Assembly (NCBI RefSeq): GCF_000718005.1
Contig: NZ_JODV01000013.1
Reading direction: 5' to 3' (one strand)
DNA: 64,000 nt
Source of the DNA: Actinoalloteichus_B caeruleus
GTDB taxonomy: Bacteria > Actinomycetota > Actinomycetes > Mycobacteriales > Pseudonocardiaceae
Positions 15,413-23,819 of this stretch are shown here, in pieces. The translations under genes and the position numbers were made by a program. The notes below the pieces were generated by a model that had not been told where the DNA came from, made no database searches, and saw only the letters and a list, made by a program, of their open reading frames with translations. Position 1 is the first letter of the stretch; the number at the start of each line of letters is the position of its first letter.

Positions 15413-16345
15413 TCAGCCGGAGGTCTCCCGGTCCGCGCGGGCGCGCTCGCCGATCACCACCAACTCGTCGGCCTCCTCCGATGTCAGGGGAACGTCCAAC
15501 ACGTCGCGGAAGTACCCGGGGAGTTCGTCGGGCCCCAGGACGACCACCTCGTCCGGGGAATCGGGGCGGGACACCGTCAGGTCCAGGCCGGAGAGGCTGT
15601 GCGCCGTCTCCTCCCCGCCGCGCGAGCCGAACAGGGTTCGGCGGAACGGCGAGGTCGGGTGGGTCGCCGCGAAGTGGTTCTGCACCACGTAGTCCACGCG
15701 GTAGTGGGGTTCCAGGGTGAAGCCGTAGAGGTCCTGCCAGTCCTCGCCGCGCGCCAACTGGAGTGCCCAGGTCCCGTCCTCCTCCCGTGCGAGGCGGTGC
15801 CGCCACCCGGCCCCCTGCCGAACCTCGGCTCCCGACACCAGGGGTGTCGGTTCCAGCACGCCCTGCTCGCCGACGCTGACGTCCGCCAACCACATCCGCT
15901 CCTCGGCCTCGACGAGGAGGGCGGCGTGCGCGGCGGGCCGCACGTTCCGGGAACCGAGCCGGATTCGGGTGCTCACTCCGGACACCCGGTAGCCGAGGCG
16001 CTCCAAGGCGGCGGCGAGCAGGACGTTCTGCTCGAAGCAGTAGCCGCCCCGACGGCGCCGGACCAGTTTGTCCTGGAGGGAGGCCGTGTCCAGTCGGACA
16101 CCCCCACCTGAGAGGAGGCCCAGGTTCTCGAACGGGACGGTGGTGGCGTGGGCGCGGTGCACCGCCCGCAGCGTGTCGACGTTGGGGGCGCGGTCGCCGT
16201 CGTAGCCGATGCGGGCGAGGTAGGCGTCCAGGTCGAGATCGGCGGAAGCCCACCCCCGCGCGGTCTCCGGTGCCGTGTCGAGTTCCGGACCGACCAGCGG
16301 ATCGTGGGCGAGGGTGGTCGTGCTGTCCTGTTCGGTCGTCGTCAT
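15413..16345 (-). CDS. nat: arylamine N-acetyltransferase
   Basis: NAT enzymes move acetyl groups from acetyl-CoA to arylamines or hydrazines by a Cys-His-Asp relay. The full triad is visible in the 310-aa product: Cys103 in RRGGYCFEQN, His140 in RPAAHAALL and Asp155 in WLADVSVG, with the family's normal spacing (37 and 15 residues). PFENLGLLSG and the length are also typical. The ATG at 16345 is chosen; a TTG at 16360 would lie within the upstream palindrome. It sits alone between two glycosyltransferase genes. In actinomycetes NAT homologues act in xenobiotic metabolism or in amide formation in natural-product pathways, but no such cluster is seen here. Confidence 0.92.
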   Translation of the reverse strand: MTTTEQDSTTTLAHDPLVGPELDTAPETARGWASADLDLDAYLARIGYDGDRAPNVDTLRAVHRAHATTVPFENLGLLSGGGVRLDTASLQDKLVRRRRGGYCFEQNVLLAAALERLGYRVSGVSTRIRLGSRNVRPAAHAALLVEAEERMWLADVSVGEQGVLEPTPLVSGAEVRQGAGWRHRLAREEDGTWALQLARGEDWQDLYGFTLEPHYRVDYVVQNHFAATHPTSPFRRTLFGSRGGEETAHSLSGLDLTVSRPDSPDEVVVLGPDELPGYFRDVLDVPLTSEEADELVVIGERARADRETSG

Positions 16346-16351
16346 GCCACC

Positions 16352-16370
16352 ATCGTTCAACCTGAACGAT
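16352..16370. promoter_or_regulatory. palindromic operator candidate for the NAT gene
   Basis: ATCGTTCA-ACC-TGAACGAT is a perfect 8-bp inverted repeat with a 3-nt spacer, 6 bp upstream of the NAT start codon. A TTGACC hexamer lies just upstream on the minus strand, so the palindrome would cover the promoter or transcription start. The regulator is unknown and none is encoded next to it. Confidence 0.6.
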
Positions 16371-16623
16371 TGTTGAGGTCAAGGTCCTCGGGTCGACCGT
16401 GCGGACACCTCGGACCACCACGGTCCGGCGGCCCGCCACCGTGCCCCGCCCGGCCGTCCCCAGGCGGGTCGACGGGAAGGGGAACGGCCACGGAGCGCGG
16501 GAACCCGGGCACGGGAGGCGAGCGCGGACCCGTCGCCGAGGCGCGTGGACGTGGGGCTGCCCACTGCCGGCCGCCGATTCGGCCAAAGGCGCCGGATCGC
16601 GTGTGAAGCGGCCGTAGGCTTCA

Positions 16624-17778
16624 GTGGTGCGGTCTGCCGAACCCAGCGTCCTGATCGACGCCACCGCTGTGCCCACCGACCGAGGTGGAGTGGGCCGGTA
16701 CGTGGACTCGTTGATCGCTGGCCTTGACGCCGCCGGGGCCCAGCTCAGCGTCGTCTGCCAACCTCGTGACGCCGAGCTGTACACCAGGACCGCGCCGTCC
16801 TCCCGGGTCGTTCCGGCCTCGGAGTCGGTGGCGACCAGGACGGCGCGCCTCAGCTGGGAACAGCTCACCCTGCCCCGGCTCGTCCGACGACTGGGCGTCC
16901 GGGTGCTGCACTCACCCCACTACACGATGCCGCTGGCCAACCCGGTGGCCAGCGTGGTCACCCTGCACGACGCGACCTTCTTCACCGACCCCGCGTTGCA
17001 CTCGTCGGTCAAGGCCGGGTTCTTCCGGGGGTGGATCCGCGCGTCCCTGGCCCGCGCCACGCTGTGCGTCACCCCCAGCGACGCGACGACCAGCGAACTC
17101 GTCCGGTTGCTCGGCGCCAGGCGCAGCGCCATGTCGGTGGTGCCGCACGGCGTCGACACCAACCGGTTCCACCCGCCGACCCCGGAGGAGGTCGCCGAGG
17201 TTCGCCAGCTGCTGGGTCTGCGGGACGCGCCCTACGTCGCCTTCCTCGGCGCGCTGGAACCCCGGAAGAACGTGCCCTCGCTGATCCGGGGGTTCGCGAA
17301 GGCGTGCCAGGGACGGGAGGACCCGCCCACGCTGGTGTTGGCCGGTCAACCGGGCTGGGACGGTCAGGTCGAACGAGCCCTGGACTCGGTTCCCCACCGC
17401 GTGCGGGTGATCCGGCCCGGCTACCTCCCGTTCCGGAACCTCGCCGGGTTCCTGGGCGGCGCGGAACTGGTCGCCTACCCGAGCCTCGGGGAAGGCTTCG
17501 GCCTGCCGGTGTTGGAGGCGATGGCCTGCGGGGCCTGCGTCCTGACCACCCAGCGCCTCAGCCTCCCCGAGGTCGGCGGCGACGCGGTCGCCTACTGCGG
17601 GGTGGGGGCGGCGGACATCGCCCAGGCGATCACCGAGCTCCTGGACCAGCCACGGCGGCGCGCCGAGCTGAGCACCGCCGCGCTCACCCGGTCCAAGGAG
17701 TTCTCCTGGGCGGGGTGCGCCGCCGGGCACCTGGAGGCCTTCGCGCGGGCTGACTGGATCCACCGGCGCGGCCGTTGA
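16624..17778 (+). CDS. GT4 family glycosyltransferase (mannosyltransferase-like)
   Basis: The 384-aa GT-B transferase begins with a GTG at 16624 or the next codon (GTG 16627). SVLIDATAVPTDRGGVGRYVDSL forms the N-terminal acceptor site, followed by HSPHYTMPL, HDATFFTDP, VVPHGVDTNRF, the FLGALEPRKNVPSLIRGF donor motif and EGFGLPVLEAMACGACVL. These are hallmarks of retaining GT4 enzymes close to the WbaZ/PimB-like mannosyl- and rhamnosyltransferases. It precedes wbbL on the same strand with an 85-bp gap, so the two may be co-transcribed. Cytoplasmic face; donor not assignable. Confidence 0.86.
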   Translation: MVRSAEPSVLIDATAVPTDRGGVGRYVDSLIAGLDAAGAQLSVVCQPRDAELYTRTAPSSRVVPASESVATRTARLSWEQLTLPRLVRRLGVRVLHSPHYTMPLANPVASVVTLHDATFFTDPALHSSVKAGFFRGWIRASLARATLCVTPSDATTSELVRLLGARRSAMSVVPHGVDTNRFHPPTPEEVAEVRQLLGLRDAPYVAFLGALEPRKNVPSLIRGFAKACQGREDPPTLVLAGQPGWDGQVERALDSVPHRVRVIRPGYLPFRNLAGFLGGAELVAYPSLGEGFGLPVLEAMACGACVLTTQRLSLPEVGGDAVAYCGVGAADIAQAITELLDQPRRRAELSTAALTRSKEFSWAGCAAGHLEAFARADWIHRRGR

Positions 17779-17863
17779 CCGTCTCCGACACGCCCCGCTC
17801 GCCGGCCGCGACACGCCGTTCGCGCCGCGGGAGCGCCAGCTGGACCGAGGACGCGGGGGGCCG

Positions 17864-18799
17864 GTGGCGCACGAGCGGTCCACGGCAGAATGGTCCGCCG
17901 TGACCTCGTCGAGTGCGCAGAGCCGGAAACCAGCGACCTACGGCGACGATGTCGCCGTCGTCACCGTCACCTACTCACCAGGGGAGACGATCGACCGCTT
18001 CCTGGACACCCTGGTCACCGCGACAGAACGCACCCCGAAGGTCGTCCTCGCCGACAACGGGTCCACCGACGGCGCCCCAGAACGGGCGGCCGAACGACCG
18101 AACGTCGAACTCGCCCCCACCGGGGGCAACCTCGGGTACGGGCGGGCGGCCAACCACGGTGTCGAGCGCCTCGGGGACGAGGTCGGCTGGGTCGTCGTCG
18201 CCAACCCCGATCTGGAGTGGACGCCGGGAAGCCTCGACGTGCTGTTGGCCGCCGCCGAGCGGTGGCCGCGCGGCGGGGCCTTCGGCCCGCTGATCCGGGA
18301 GCCCGCCGGCGACGTCTACCCGTCCGCGCGCCTCCTGCCCTCCCTGGGGCGCGGCGTCGGGCACGCCGTCCTCGGGAAGGTCTGGAGCGACAACCCGTGG
18401 TCCAGGGCCTACCGGCAGTCCGACACCGCCGTCGTCGAGCGGACCGCTGGCTGGCTCTCCGGGTCCTGCCAGCTCTTCCGCCGGGAGGCCTTCGACTCGG
18501 TCGGTGGCTTCGACCCCCGCTACTTCATGTACTTCGAGGACGTGGACCTGGGCGATCGGCTGGCACGGGCCGGCTGGCTCAACGTGTACGTGCCCAGCGC
18601 CGAGGTCATGCACGTCGGGGGAGCGTCCACCTCGACGGCGTCGGAACGGATGCTCGCGGCCCACCACCGCAGCGCCTACCGGTACCTCAGCGACCGGCAC
18701 CAGGGGCCCGCCTGGGCTCCGCTGCGGTTCGCCCTGCGCACCGGCCTGAACGCCCGCTACCGCTGGGAGCTGCGCGGCTCCCGACGCACCGGGGGCTGA
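17864..18799 (+). CDS. wbbL: WbbL-type rhamnosyltransferase (GlcNAc-PP-lipid rhamnosyl transfer)
   Basis: WbbL adds rhamnose to decaprenyl-PP-GlcNAc, forming the linker that ties arabinogalactan to peptidoglycan. Closest agreement is with Rv3265c: VAVVTVTYSPG, VLADNGSTDGAPERA, PTGGNLGYGRAANHG, VVANPDLEWTPGSLDVLLAAA, GPLIREPAGDVYPSARLLPS, GWLSGSCQLFRREAF, YFMYFEDVDLGDRLARAGWL and AHHRSAYRYLSDRH all match that family. The NPD acid site and EDVD box are intact. A GTG at 17900 is an alternative start; 17864 is used because a GGGGGG site lies 5 nt before it. The guanylyltransferase downstream matches Rv3264c, so synteny supports the call. The donor dTDP-L-rhamnose would come from the rml pathway (rmlBD here). 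Confidence 0.9.
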   Translation: MAHERSTAEWSAVTSSSAQSRKPATYGDDVAVVTVTYSPGETIDRFLDTLVTATERTPKVVLADNGSTDGAPERAAERPNVELAPTGGNLGYGRAANHGVERLGDEVGWVVVANPDLEWTPGSLDVLLAAAERWPRGGAFGPLIREPAGDVYPSARLLPSLGRGVGHAVLGKVWSDNPWSRAYRQSDTAVVERTAGWLSGSCQLFRREAFDSVGGFDPRYFMYFEDVDLGDRLARAGWLNVYVPSAEVMHVGGASTSTASERMLAAHHRSAYRYLSDRHQGPAWAPLRFALRTGLNARYRWELRGSRRTGG

Positions 18800-18815
18800 C
18801 CCGGAGGTGGAGCGC

Positions 18816-18840
18816 GGTGACGGGGCACGGCACCGTCACC
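18816..18840 (+). terminator. hairpin after wbbL
   Basis: GGTGACGG (18816-18823) pairs with CCGTCACC (18833-18840) over a 9-nt loop, 17 bp after the wbbL stop. It separates wbbL from the convergent small gene. Confidence 0.5.
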
Positions 18841-19081
18841 CCGGGCCGACGAGTGGCCGCACCCCGCCTCCGGCCGACCGGGACCCCGGCGTCCTCATCC
18901 GGAGGTGGCGCCCCGCCCAGCCCGTTCGACGCACCGGGCCCGAGTTCGTCCGGCGCCAGGGCCAGGAGGGCGGGTTGCCGCCGGCACGCGCGCGGGCCGG
19001 CGGCCGGCGCCGCGCCCGACCCGTGACGGCCAGTCGCGCCCGGTGGAGCGGGCGCTGGCCTGGGGAACGCGCCTGGGAGGC

Positions 19082-19543
19082 CTAGAACTGCTGGTTGTGC
19101 CAGGGCGGGGTGGTGCTCTCGGCCTGCTGGTGCCCGCCACCGCCCGGCCCCGGGTGCGGGGCCTGCTGACCACCCGGCGACGGCGGGGGCTGGTGCGGGG
19201 GCCGTTGCTGGGGCGCGGTCATGCCGTGCCCACCGGTCTGCTGCGCGGGCGGCTGCGGCCGGCCGGGGCCACCCGGACCCGGCTGCTGTCCGTGCTGACC
19301 GGGCTGGCCCATCCCGGGATGACCGGGGGCGGTGGGGGCCGGGCGCTGGTCCGGCCGGAGGACCACGGTGCTCTCCGCGTCGGCGAGTTTCCGGCCCGGG
19401 TCCGCCGCCGAGACCACCCGGCGGGGGATCTGCACGGTGCTGGCGGCGTCCATCGGTGAGGTGGCGTCATCGGGGGTCACGACGAATGAGCCGCGCGCCC
19501 TGGCACGCGCCAGGGCCGCGTCAGCACGGTTTCGGGGGTCCAT
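19082..19543 (-). CDS. conserved hypothetical protein with low-complexity tail
   Basis: The 153-aa protein has a conserved head of about 60 residues (MDPRNRADAALARARARGSF, VVTPDDATSPMDAASTVQIPR, VLRPDQ) and then a Gly/Pro/Gln/His-rich disordered tail ending NNQQF-like at WHNQQF. The head is a pattern known to me from hypothetical proteins of Pseudonocardiales beside wbbL. There is no signal peptide or membrane segment. It is convergent with wbbL and divergent from the guanylyltransferase gene. Function unknown. Confidence 0.7.
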   Translation of the reverse strand: MDPRNRADAALARARARGSFVVTPDDATSPMDAASTVQIPRRVVSAADPGRKLADAESTVVLRPDQRPAPTAPGHPGMGQPGQHGQQPGPGGPGRPQPPAQQTGGHGMTAPQQRPPHQPPPSPGGQQAPHPGPGGGGHQQAESTTPPWHNQQF

Positions 19544-19729
19544 CGGTGACCTCTCCTGACGTTGCCGCGGAGCCGCGGGGGCCGACGCGAGCGGTGTTCG
19601 GTGGGCGGCTGGAGACCTACTCGCGGTGTGTGACCGCGGCGCCTCGGTGGGTCCACTGCCCGCGCGCTTGGTCGCTCATGCCAGAGTAGGCCCTCCGACG
19701 TGGTTTCGATAGATCAGGAGGAGCGTCGC

Positions 19730-20854
19730 ATGTCGGTGAGTCCAGCCGAGCCACCGGCGACTGAGTCCGGATCGCGACGAGCACTGCGCGACGTCGACGC
19801 GGTTGTGCTGGTCGGAGGCAAGGGTACCCGGTTGCGGCCCCTGACCCTCTCCGCACCCAAGCCCATGCTGCCCACCGCCGGCGTGCCGTTCCTCACCCAC
19901 CTGCTCTGCCGGATCAGGGCCGCCGGGGTGACGAGAGTGGTGCTGGGGACCTCGTACAAGGCGGAGGTGTTCGAGCGGCACTTCGGCGACGGGTCGGCCC
20001 TCGGGCTCGACCTGCGGTACGTGGTGGAGGACCGTCCGCTGGACACGGCGGGCGCGATCCGCAACGCGGCCGCCGGCCTGACCGCCCGCGACGTGCTGGT
20101 GTTCAACGGGGACATCCTCTCCGGGGTGGACCCGGCCGCCGTCGTCGACACGCACCGCTCCTCGGGAGCGCACGCCACCCTGCACCTGGTCCGGGTGAAG
20201 GACCCCCGCAGGTTCGGCAGCGTCCCCACCGACGAGACGGGGCGGGTCCTCGCCTTCCTGGAGAAGACCGACGACCCACCGACCGACCAGATCAACGCCG
20301 GCTGCTACGTCTTCCGCCGCGAGGTCGTCGACGACATCCCGGCCGGACGGCCGGTGTCGGTCGAACGGGAGACCTTCCCCGGCCTCCTGGAGTCCGGAGC
20401 TCGGCTCCAGGGCCACGTCGACACGTCCTACTGGCTCGACCTCGGCACCCCCGCCGCGTTCGTCCGAGGCTCCGCCGACCTCGTCCGGGGTGTCGTGCAC
20501 TCCCCGGCCCTCCCCCGCCCCGCCGGCCCCGCCATCGTGCTCGACGGCGCGAGGGTCGCCGACGACGCGAAGGTGCACGGGGGCACCGCCGTGGGCGAGG
20601 GGGCCGAGGTGGGTTCCGGCGCCACCGTCGAGGGGTCCGTGCTGCTCTCCGGTGCCGTGGTCGGCAAGGGCGCCGAGGTCCGGCGGTGCGTCGTCGGCGC
20701 GCGCGCCGTCATCGGGGCCGGGGCGGTCATCGAGGATTCCGTGATCGGCGACGACGCGGTCGTCGGCGAGAACTGCGAGCTGGTCGGCGGCGCCCGCGTG
20801 TGGCCCGGAGTGGAGCTGCCCTCCAACGGCATCCGGTTCTCGGCGGACGTGTGA
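19730..20854 (+). CDS. manC: mannose-1-phosphate guanylyltransferase (GDP-mannose pyrophosphorylase)
   Basis: The enzyme makes GDP-mannose from mannose-1-phosphate and GTP, the donor for mannolipids and glycans. The 374-aa product has the nucleotidyltransferase signature VGGKGTRLRPLTLSAPKPM, VLGTSYKAE, VFNGDILSGVD and a YWLDLGTPAAF sugar-site segment, then a hexapeptide-repeat beta-helix (GARVADDAKVHGGTAVGEGA onward). It matches Rv3264c (named manB in mycobacteria) in layout and position. The ATG at 19730 is selected over 19700 because AGGAGGAG lies 6 nt before it. A DNA glycosylase gene starts inside its stop codon. A related dTDP-glucose pyrophosphorylase activity cannot be fully excluded. 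Confidence 0.88.
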   Translation: MSVSPAEPPATESGSRRALRDVDAVVLVGGKGTRLRPLTLSAPKPMLPTAGVPFLTHLLCRIRAAGVTRVVLGTSYKAEVFERHFGDGSALGLDLRYVVEDRPLDTAGAIRNAAAGLTARDVLVFNGDILSGVDPAAVVDTHRSSGAHATLHLVRVKDPRRFGSVPTDETGRVLAFLEKTDDPPTDQINAGCYVFRREVVDDIPAGRPVSVERETFPGLLESGARLQGHVDTSYWLDLGTPAAFVRGSADLVRGVVHSPALPRPAGPAIVLDGARVADDAKVHGGTAVGEGAEVGSGATVEGSVLLSGAVVGKGAEVRRCVVGARAVIGAGAVIEDSVIGDDAVVGENCELVGGARVWPGVELPSNGIRFSADV

Positions 20855-21816
20855 ACCGCGAGTCCGGGACGCGGTCGCGCCCGGCGGCCCGCCCGCCCGC
20901 CGGACACCCCCGGACACCCCTCACCCGGTCCTGGACCCCGGCCCGCCCGGTGGACCTGGGGGAGCTGCTCGGGCCACTCCGGCGGGGGAGCGGCGACCCG
21001 TGCCTCCGCACCCACGGCGACGCCTACTGGTGGGCGACCAACACCGACGAGGGCCCCGGGACCCTGGCGCTGCGACGGCACCGGGGGGCGGTCCTGGCGA
21101 CGGCGTGGGGGCCCGGGGCGGCGCGGCTGGTCGAGGGGCTCCCGGCGCTGTGCGGCGCCGAGGACGACGACGGCGGGTTCGTCGCGCACCACCCGGCGGT
21201 CGCCCTCGCGCGCCGGACCCTGCCGGGGCTGCGGCTGTGCTCCACGGGCCGGGTGTGGGACGTGCTGCTGGCCGCCGTCCTGGAGCAGAAGGTCACCAGC
21301 ACCGAGGCGTGGCGCTCCTGGCGTGAGCTGGCCCGCCGTTTCGGCGGGCGGGCCCCCGGCCCCGACGGGGTGGACCTGCGGGTCCCACCGGACCCGGCTC
21401 GGCTGCGGTCGATCACCGACTGGCAGTGGCACCAGTGCGGTGTGGACGGCGCGAGGAGGCGCACCCTGCTGGCGGTCGCGGGCGTCGCGTCCCGCCTGGA
21501 GCGCGCGGTCGAACTCGGCGGTGCGGAGGGACGAGCCCTGCTCCGCGTCGTGCCCGGCGTGGGGGAGTGGACGGCAGCCGAGGTCGCCCAGCGGGCCTGG
21601 GGCGACCCCGACGCGGTGAGCGTCGGGGACTACCACCTGTCCAACACGATCGGGTGGGCGTTGCTCGGCCGGCGGGTGGACGACGCGGGCATGCTCGCGT
21701 TGCTCGCCCCCTACGCCGGCCAGCGGCACCGTGCGGTCCGGTACCTGACGGCGGTCGGTTCCCGCGCCCCCCGGAGGGGGCCGAGGCTGTCACCCCGGGA
21801 CTACCGGGCCTGCTGA
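20851..21816 (+). CDS. AlkA-like DNA-3-methyladenine glycosylase (HhH-GPD)
   Basis: The 321-aa protein is an HhH-GPD base-excision glycosylase of the AlkA type. DVLLAAVLEQKVTSTEAWRSW is the typical substrate helix. A helix-hairpin-helix follows in LLRVVPGVGEWTAAEVAQRAWG, and the catalytic aspartate is in DPDAVSVGDYHLSN. Such enzymes remove alkylated purines. The start is a GTG at 20851 that shares the sequence GTGA with the stop of the guanylyltransferase gene, so translation is coupled. The 3' end overlaps the convergent Nudix gene by 27 bp. The combination of sugar-nucleotide enzyme and DNA glycosylase has no obvious functional logic. Confidence 0.88.
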   Translation: MNRESGTRSRPAARPPAGHPRTPLTRSWTPARPVDLGELLGPLRRGSGDPCLRTHGDAYWWATNTDEGPGTLALRRHRGAVLATAWGPGAARLVEGLPALCGAEDDDGGFVAHHPAVALARRTLPGLRLCSTGRVWDVLLAAVLEQKVTSTEAWRSWRELARRFGGRAPGPDGVDLRVPPDPARLRSITDWQWHQCGVDGARRRTLLAVAGVASRLERAVELGGAEGRALLRVVPGVGEWTAAEVAQRAWGDPDAVSVGDYHLSNTIGWALLGRRVDDAGMLALLAPYAGQRHRAVRYLTAVGSRAPRRGPRLSPRDYRAC

Positions 21817-22386
21817 TCCGGCCTCAGCCGCACCGGCCGCCCTGGTCATCGCCAGGCTGACCATGGTGGGCACCGAGTCCACGTCCGCCGGCAGCGCCGC
21901 CAGCGGGAACCAGCGCAGGTCGAGCGACTCCGCGCTGAGCACCTCCCGCGCCGCCACCGGGGCGCGCACCAGGAAGCGGACGTCGAAGTGCCGGGTCGGC
22001 ACACCGAGGGAGCAGGTCACCTCGTGGACGTCGAGGTGCAGGGGACGCGGGTCGATGCGCAGCCCGGTGATGCCGGACTCCTCGGTGGCCTCCCGCAACG
22101 CCGCCGACACCAGGTCGGTGTCCTCCGGTTCGCAGTGCCCGCCGAGTTGGAGCCACCGCCCGACCCGGGGGTGGAGCGTCAGCAGGGTGCGTTCCCCCGT
22201 CGCGTCCAGCACCAACGCGGAGGCGGTGAGGTGGCCGGCCTCGCAGGACCGGTGGCACGCGTCCGCCTTGGCGGCGAGGAAACCCAGGAAGGCCTGGCGC
22301 AGCGCCTCCTGCCCGGGGTCCGCCGTCCGCCACGAGGACAGGCAGCGCACGGCGTTGGTGTGGAGGTCCGGCCCTGGCGCGGTCAC
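21790..22386 (-). CDS. Nudix hydrolase
   Basis: The 198-aa protein has a Nudix box at GGHCEPEDTDLVSAALREAT followed by EESGI, with the required Glu cluster and the expected 23-residue length. SALVLDATGERTLLTLHPRVGRWLQLGG precedes it. Nudix enzymes hydrolyse nucleoside diphosphates linked to another group; the substrate is not predictable. The start GTG at 22386 overlaps the stop of fbiB by 4 nt, so it is the last gene of a fbiA-fbiB-nudix operon. F420 synthesis uses GTP-derived intermediates, which makes a housekeeping role there conceivable. The 3' end overlaps the convergent glycosylase gene. Confidence 0.88.
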   Translation of the reverse strand: MTAPGPDLHTNAVRCLSSWRTADPGQEALRQAFLGFLAAKADACHRSCEAGHLTASALVLDATGERTLLTLHPRVGRWLQLGGHCEPEDTDLVSAALREATEESGITGLRIDPRPLHLDVHEVTCSLGVPTRHFDVRFLVRAPVAAREVLSAESLDLRWFPLAALPADVDSVPTMVSLAMTRAAGAAEAGSAGPVVPG

Positions 22387-23819
22387 AGCTCCACCATGCC
22401 CTCGTCCAGGGCGGCCGGCGGGCGGGGGCCCTCGGCCGGCTGGGCCGGGTGCCCCACCGCCACGGTGCCCAGCGGTTCCCAGTGCTCGGGTAGCTCGAGC
22501 ACCTCCCGCACCACCTCCGGGCAGAACAGGGTCGACGACACCCAGCAGGAGCCGAGGTCCTCGGCGGCGAGGGCGACGAGCAGGCCCTGCACCGCGGCGC
22601 CCCCGGCGACGGTGAACATCGACCGCTCCGCCTCCTGTCGCCGCGCGTCGGGGTAGTCGTGCGCCGCGTCCCGGACCAGGAAGGGCAGGACGAGTTCGGG
22701 AGCGCGGTGGAGCAGGTCACCCCGCCGCACCCGCCGTTCCGCGCGCTCGGCCGTCAGGCCGTCGCCGGCGAGGTCGGCCAACCACGCCCGCCGCATGGCC
22801 GCCAGCAGCGTCCGCCTCCGCACCGGGTCCCGGAGCCACACGAAGCGAACCGGGCGGCTGTGGTGGGGTGCGGGGGCCGTCAGCGCGGCACCCACGGCAC
22901 GGCGGACCGCGTCGGGGCTCACCGGCTCGTCCGCGAACTCGCGGACCGACCGCCGCGACAGGACGGCCTCGGACCGCCCGCGTCGCACCGCCTCGGCGGT
23001 CCCCATGCGGAACAGGTCCTGCTCCACCGGCCGCACCAACGCGCGTGCCGTTGACCCGTCGTCCACCAGGCGCAGCCCACGCACCACGGCGACCGGCACG
23101 CCACCCAGTTTGCCCTTGACCAGGTCGGCCGCGGCGGCGATCTCGTCGGCCAGCGCCACGGACGTCACCGCGAGTTCGTTGCCGTGCTGGTCGACCCGCC
23201 CGGCGTAACCGTGGAGCACCGGCAACCCGGAGGCGCCGATCGCCGCGTCGGTCTGCCCGTTCCGCCAGGCCCGGCCCATCGTGTCGGTCACCACGACCGC
23301 CACCTCGACGCCCAGCCGTTCCCGGACGCCGGCCCTGAGCCGCGCGGCGCTGGCGTCCGGGTCCTCCGGGAGCAGCGCGATCTGGTCGGTGGCGACGTTG
23401 GAGGCGTCGACCCCGGAGGCGGCCTGCACGATGCCCAACCGGTTCTCCGTGATGAGGCTGTTCCGGAACCGGGCGATCACCGAGACCGCCTCCTGGCCGA
23501 CCAGTTCCCGCCGGGCGGCCTCGCGGGCCTCCGGGTCGCGGGGAACGGTCACCAACCGGCCCTCGGCCTTCGAGACGATCTTGCTGGTGACCACGACGAC
23601 GTCGTGGTCCCGCAGCCAGGGGGCCGATCCGGCGACCAGCGCGGCCAGGTCGGTACCGGGCCGGACCTCGGGCAGCCCCGGGACCGGGAACAGTTCGAGG
23701 CGGCTCGCCGCGTGGTCGCCCTCCCGCACCGGCGGCGTGGTGGTGTCGGAACCGCCCCGCGCCGGGCCGGCGCCCTGGGGTGCGGGGCTCTCCTCGTGGG
23801 GGGTGGACGTCGTGCTCAT
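22383..23819 (-). CDS. fbiB: bifunctional F420 gamma-glutamyl ligase / dehydro-F420-0 reductase FbiB
   Basis: FbiB adds glutamates to F420-0 and, through its nitroreductase-like half, reduces dehydro-F420-0. The 478-aa protein has a short disordered head, a CofE ligase domain at about 42-285 (VVVTSKIVSKAEGRLV, VVVTDTMGRAWRNGQTDAAIG, DEIAAAADLVKGK), and an FMN nitroreductase domain to the end (RRSVREFADEPVSPDAVRRAVG, HHSRPVRFVWL, SCWVSSTLF). This two-domain form is the actinobacterial one. The ATG at 23819 overlaps the fbiA stop (ATGA), and the Nudix gene overlaps its own stop, giving a tightly coupled operon. Confidence 0.94.
   Translation of the reverse strand: MSTTSTPHEESPAPQGAGPARGGSDTTTPPVREGDHAASRLELFPVPGLPEVRPGTDLAALVAGSAPWLRDHDVVVVTSKIVSKAEGRLVTVPRDPEAREAARRELVGQEAVSVIARFRNSLITENRLGIVQAASGVDASNVATDQIALLPEDPDASAARLRAGVRERLGVEVAVVVTDTMGRAWRNGQTDAAIGASGLPVLHGYAGRVDQHGNELAVTSVALADEIAAAADLVKGKLGGVPVAVVRGLRLVDDGSTARALVRPVEQDLFRMGTAEAVRRGRSEAVLSRRSVREFADEPVSPDAVRRAVGAALTAPAPHHSRPVRFVWLRDPVRRRTLLAAMRRAWLADLAGDGLTAERAERRVRRGDLLHRAPELVLPFLVRDAAHDYPDARRQEAERSMFTVAGGAAVQGLLVALAAEDLGSCWVSSTLFCPEVVREVLELPEHWEPLGTVAVGHPAQPAEGPRPPAALDEGMVEL

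Noticed and set aside
15413..16345. NAT gene as part of a rifamycin-type biosynthetic cluster
   Set aside because: Neighbours are cell-wall glycosyltransferases; no polyketide synthase or AHBA genes are present.
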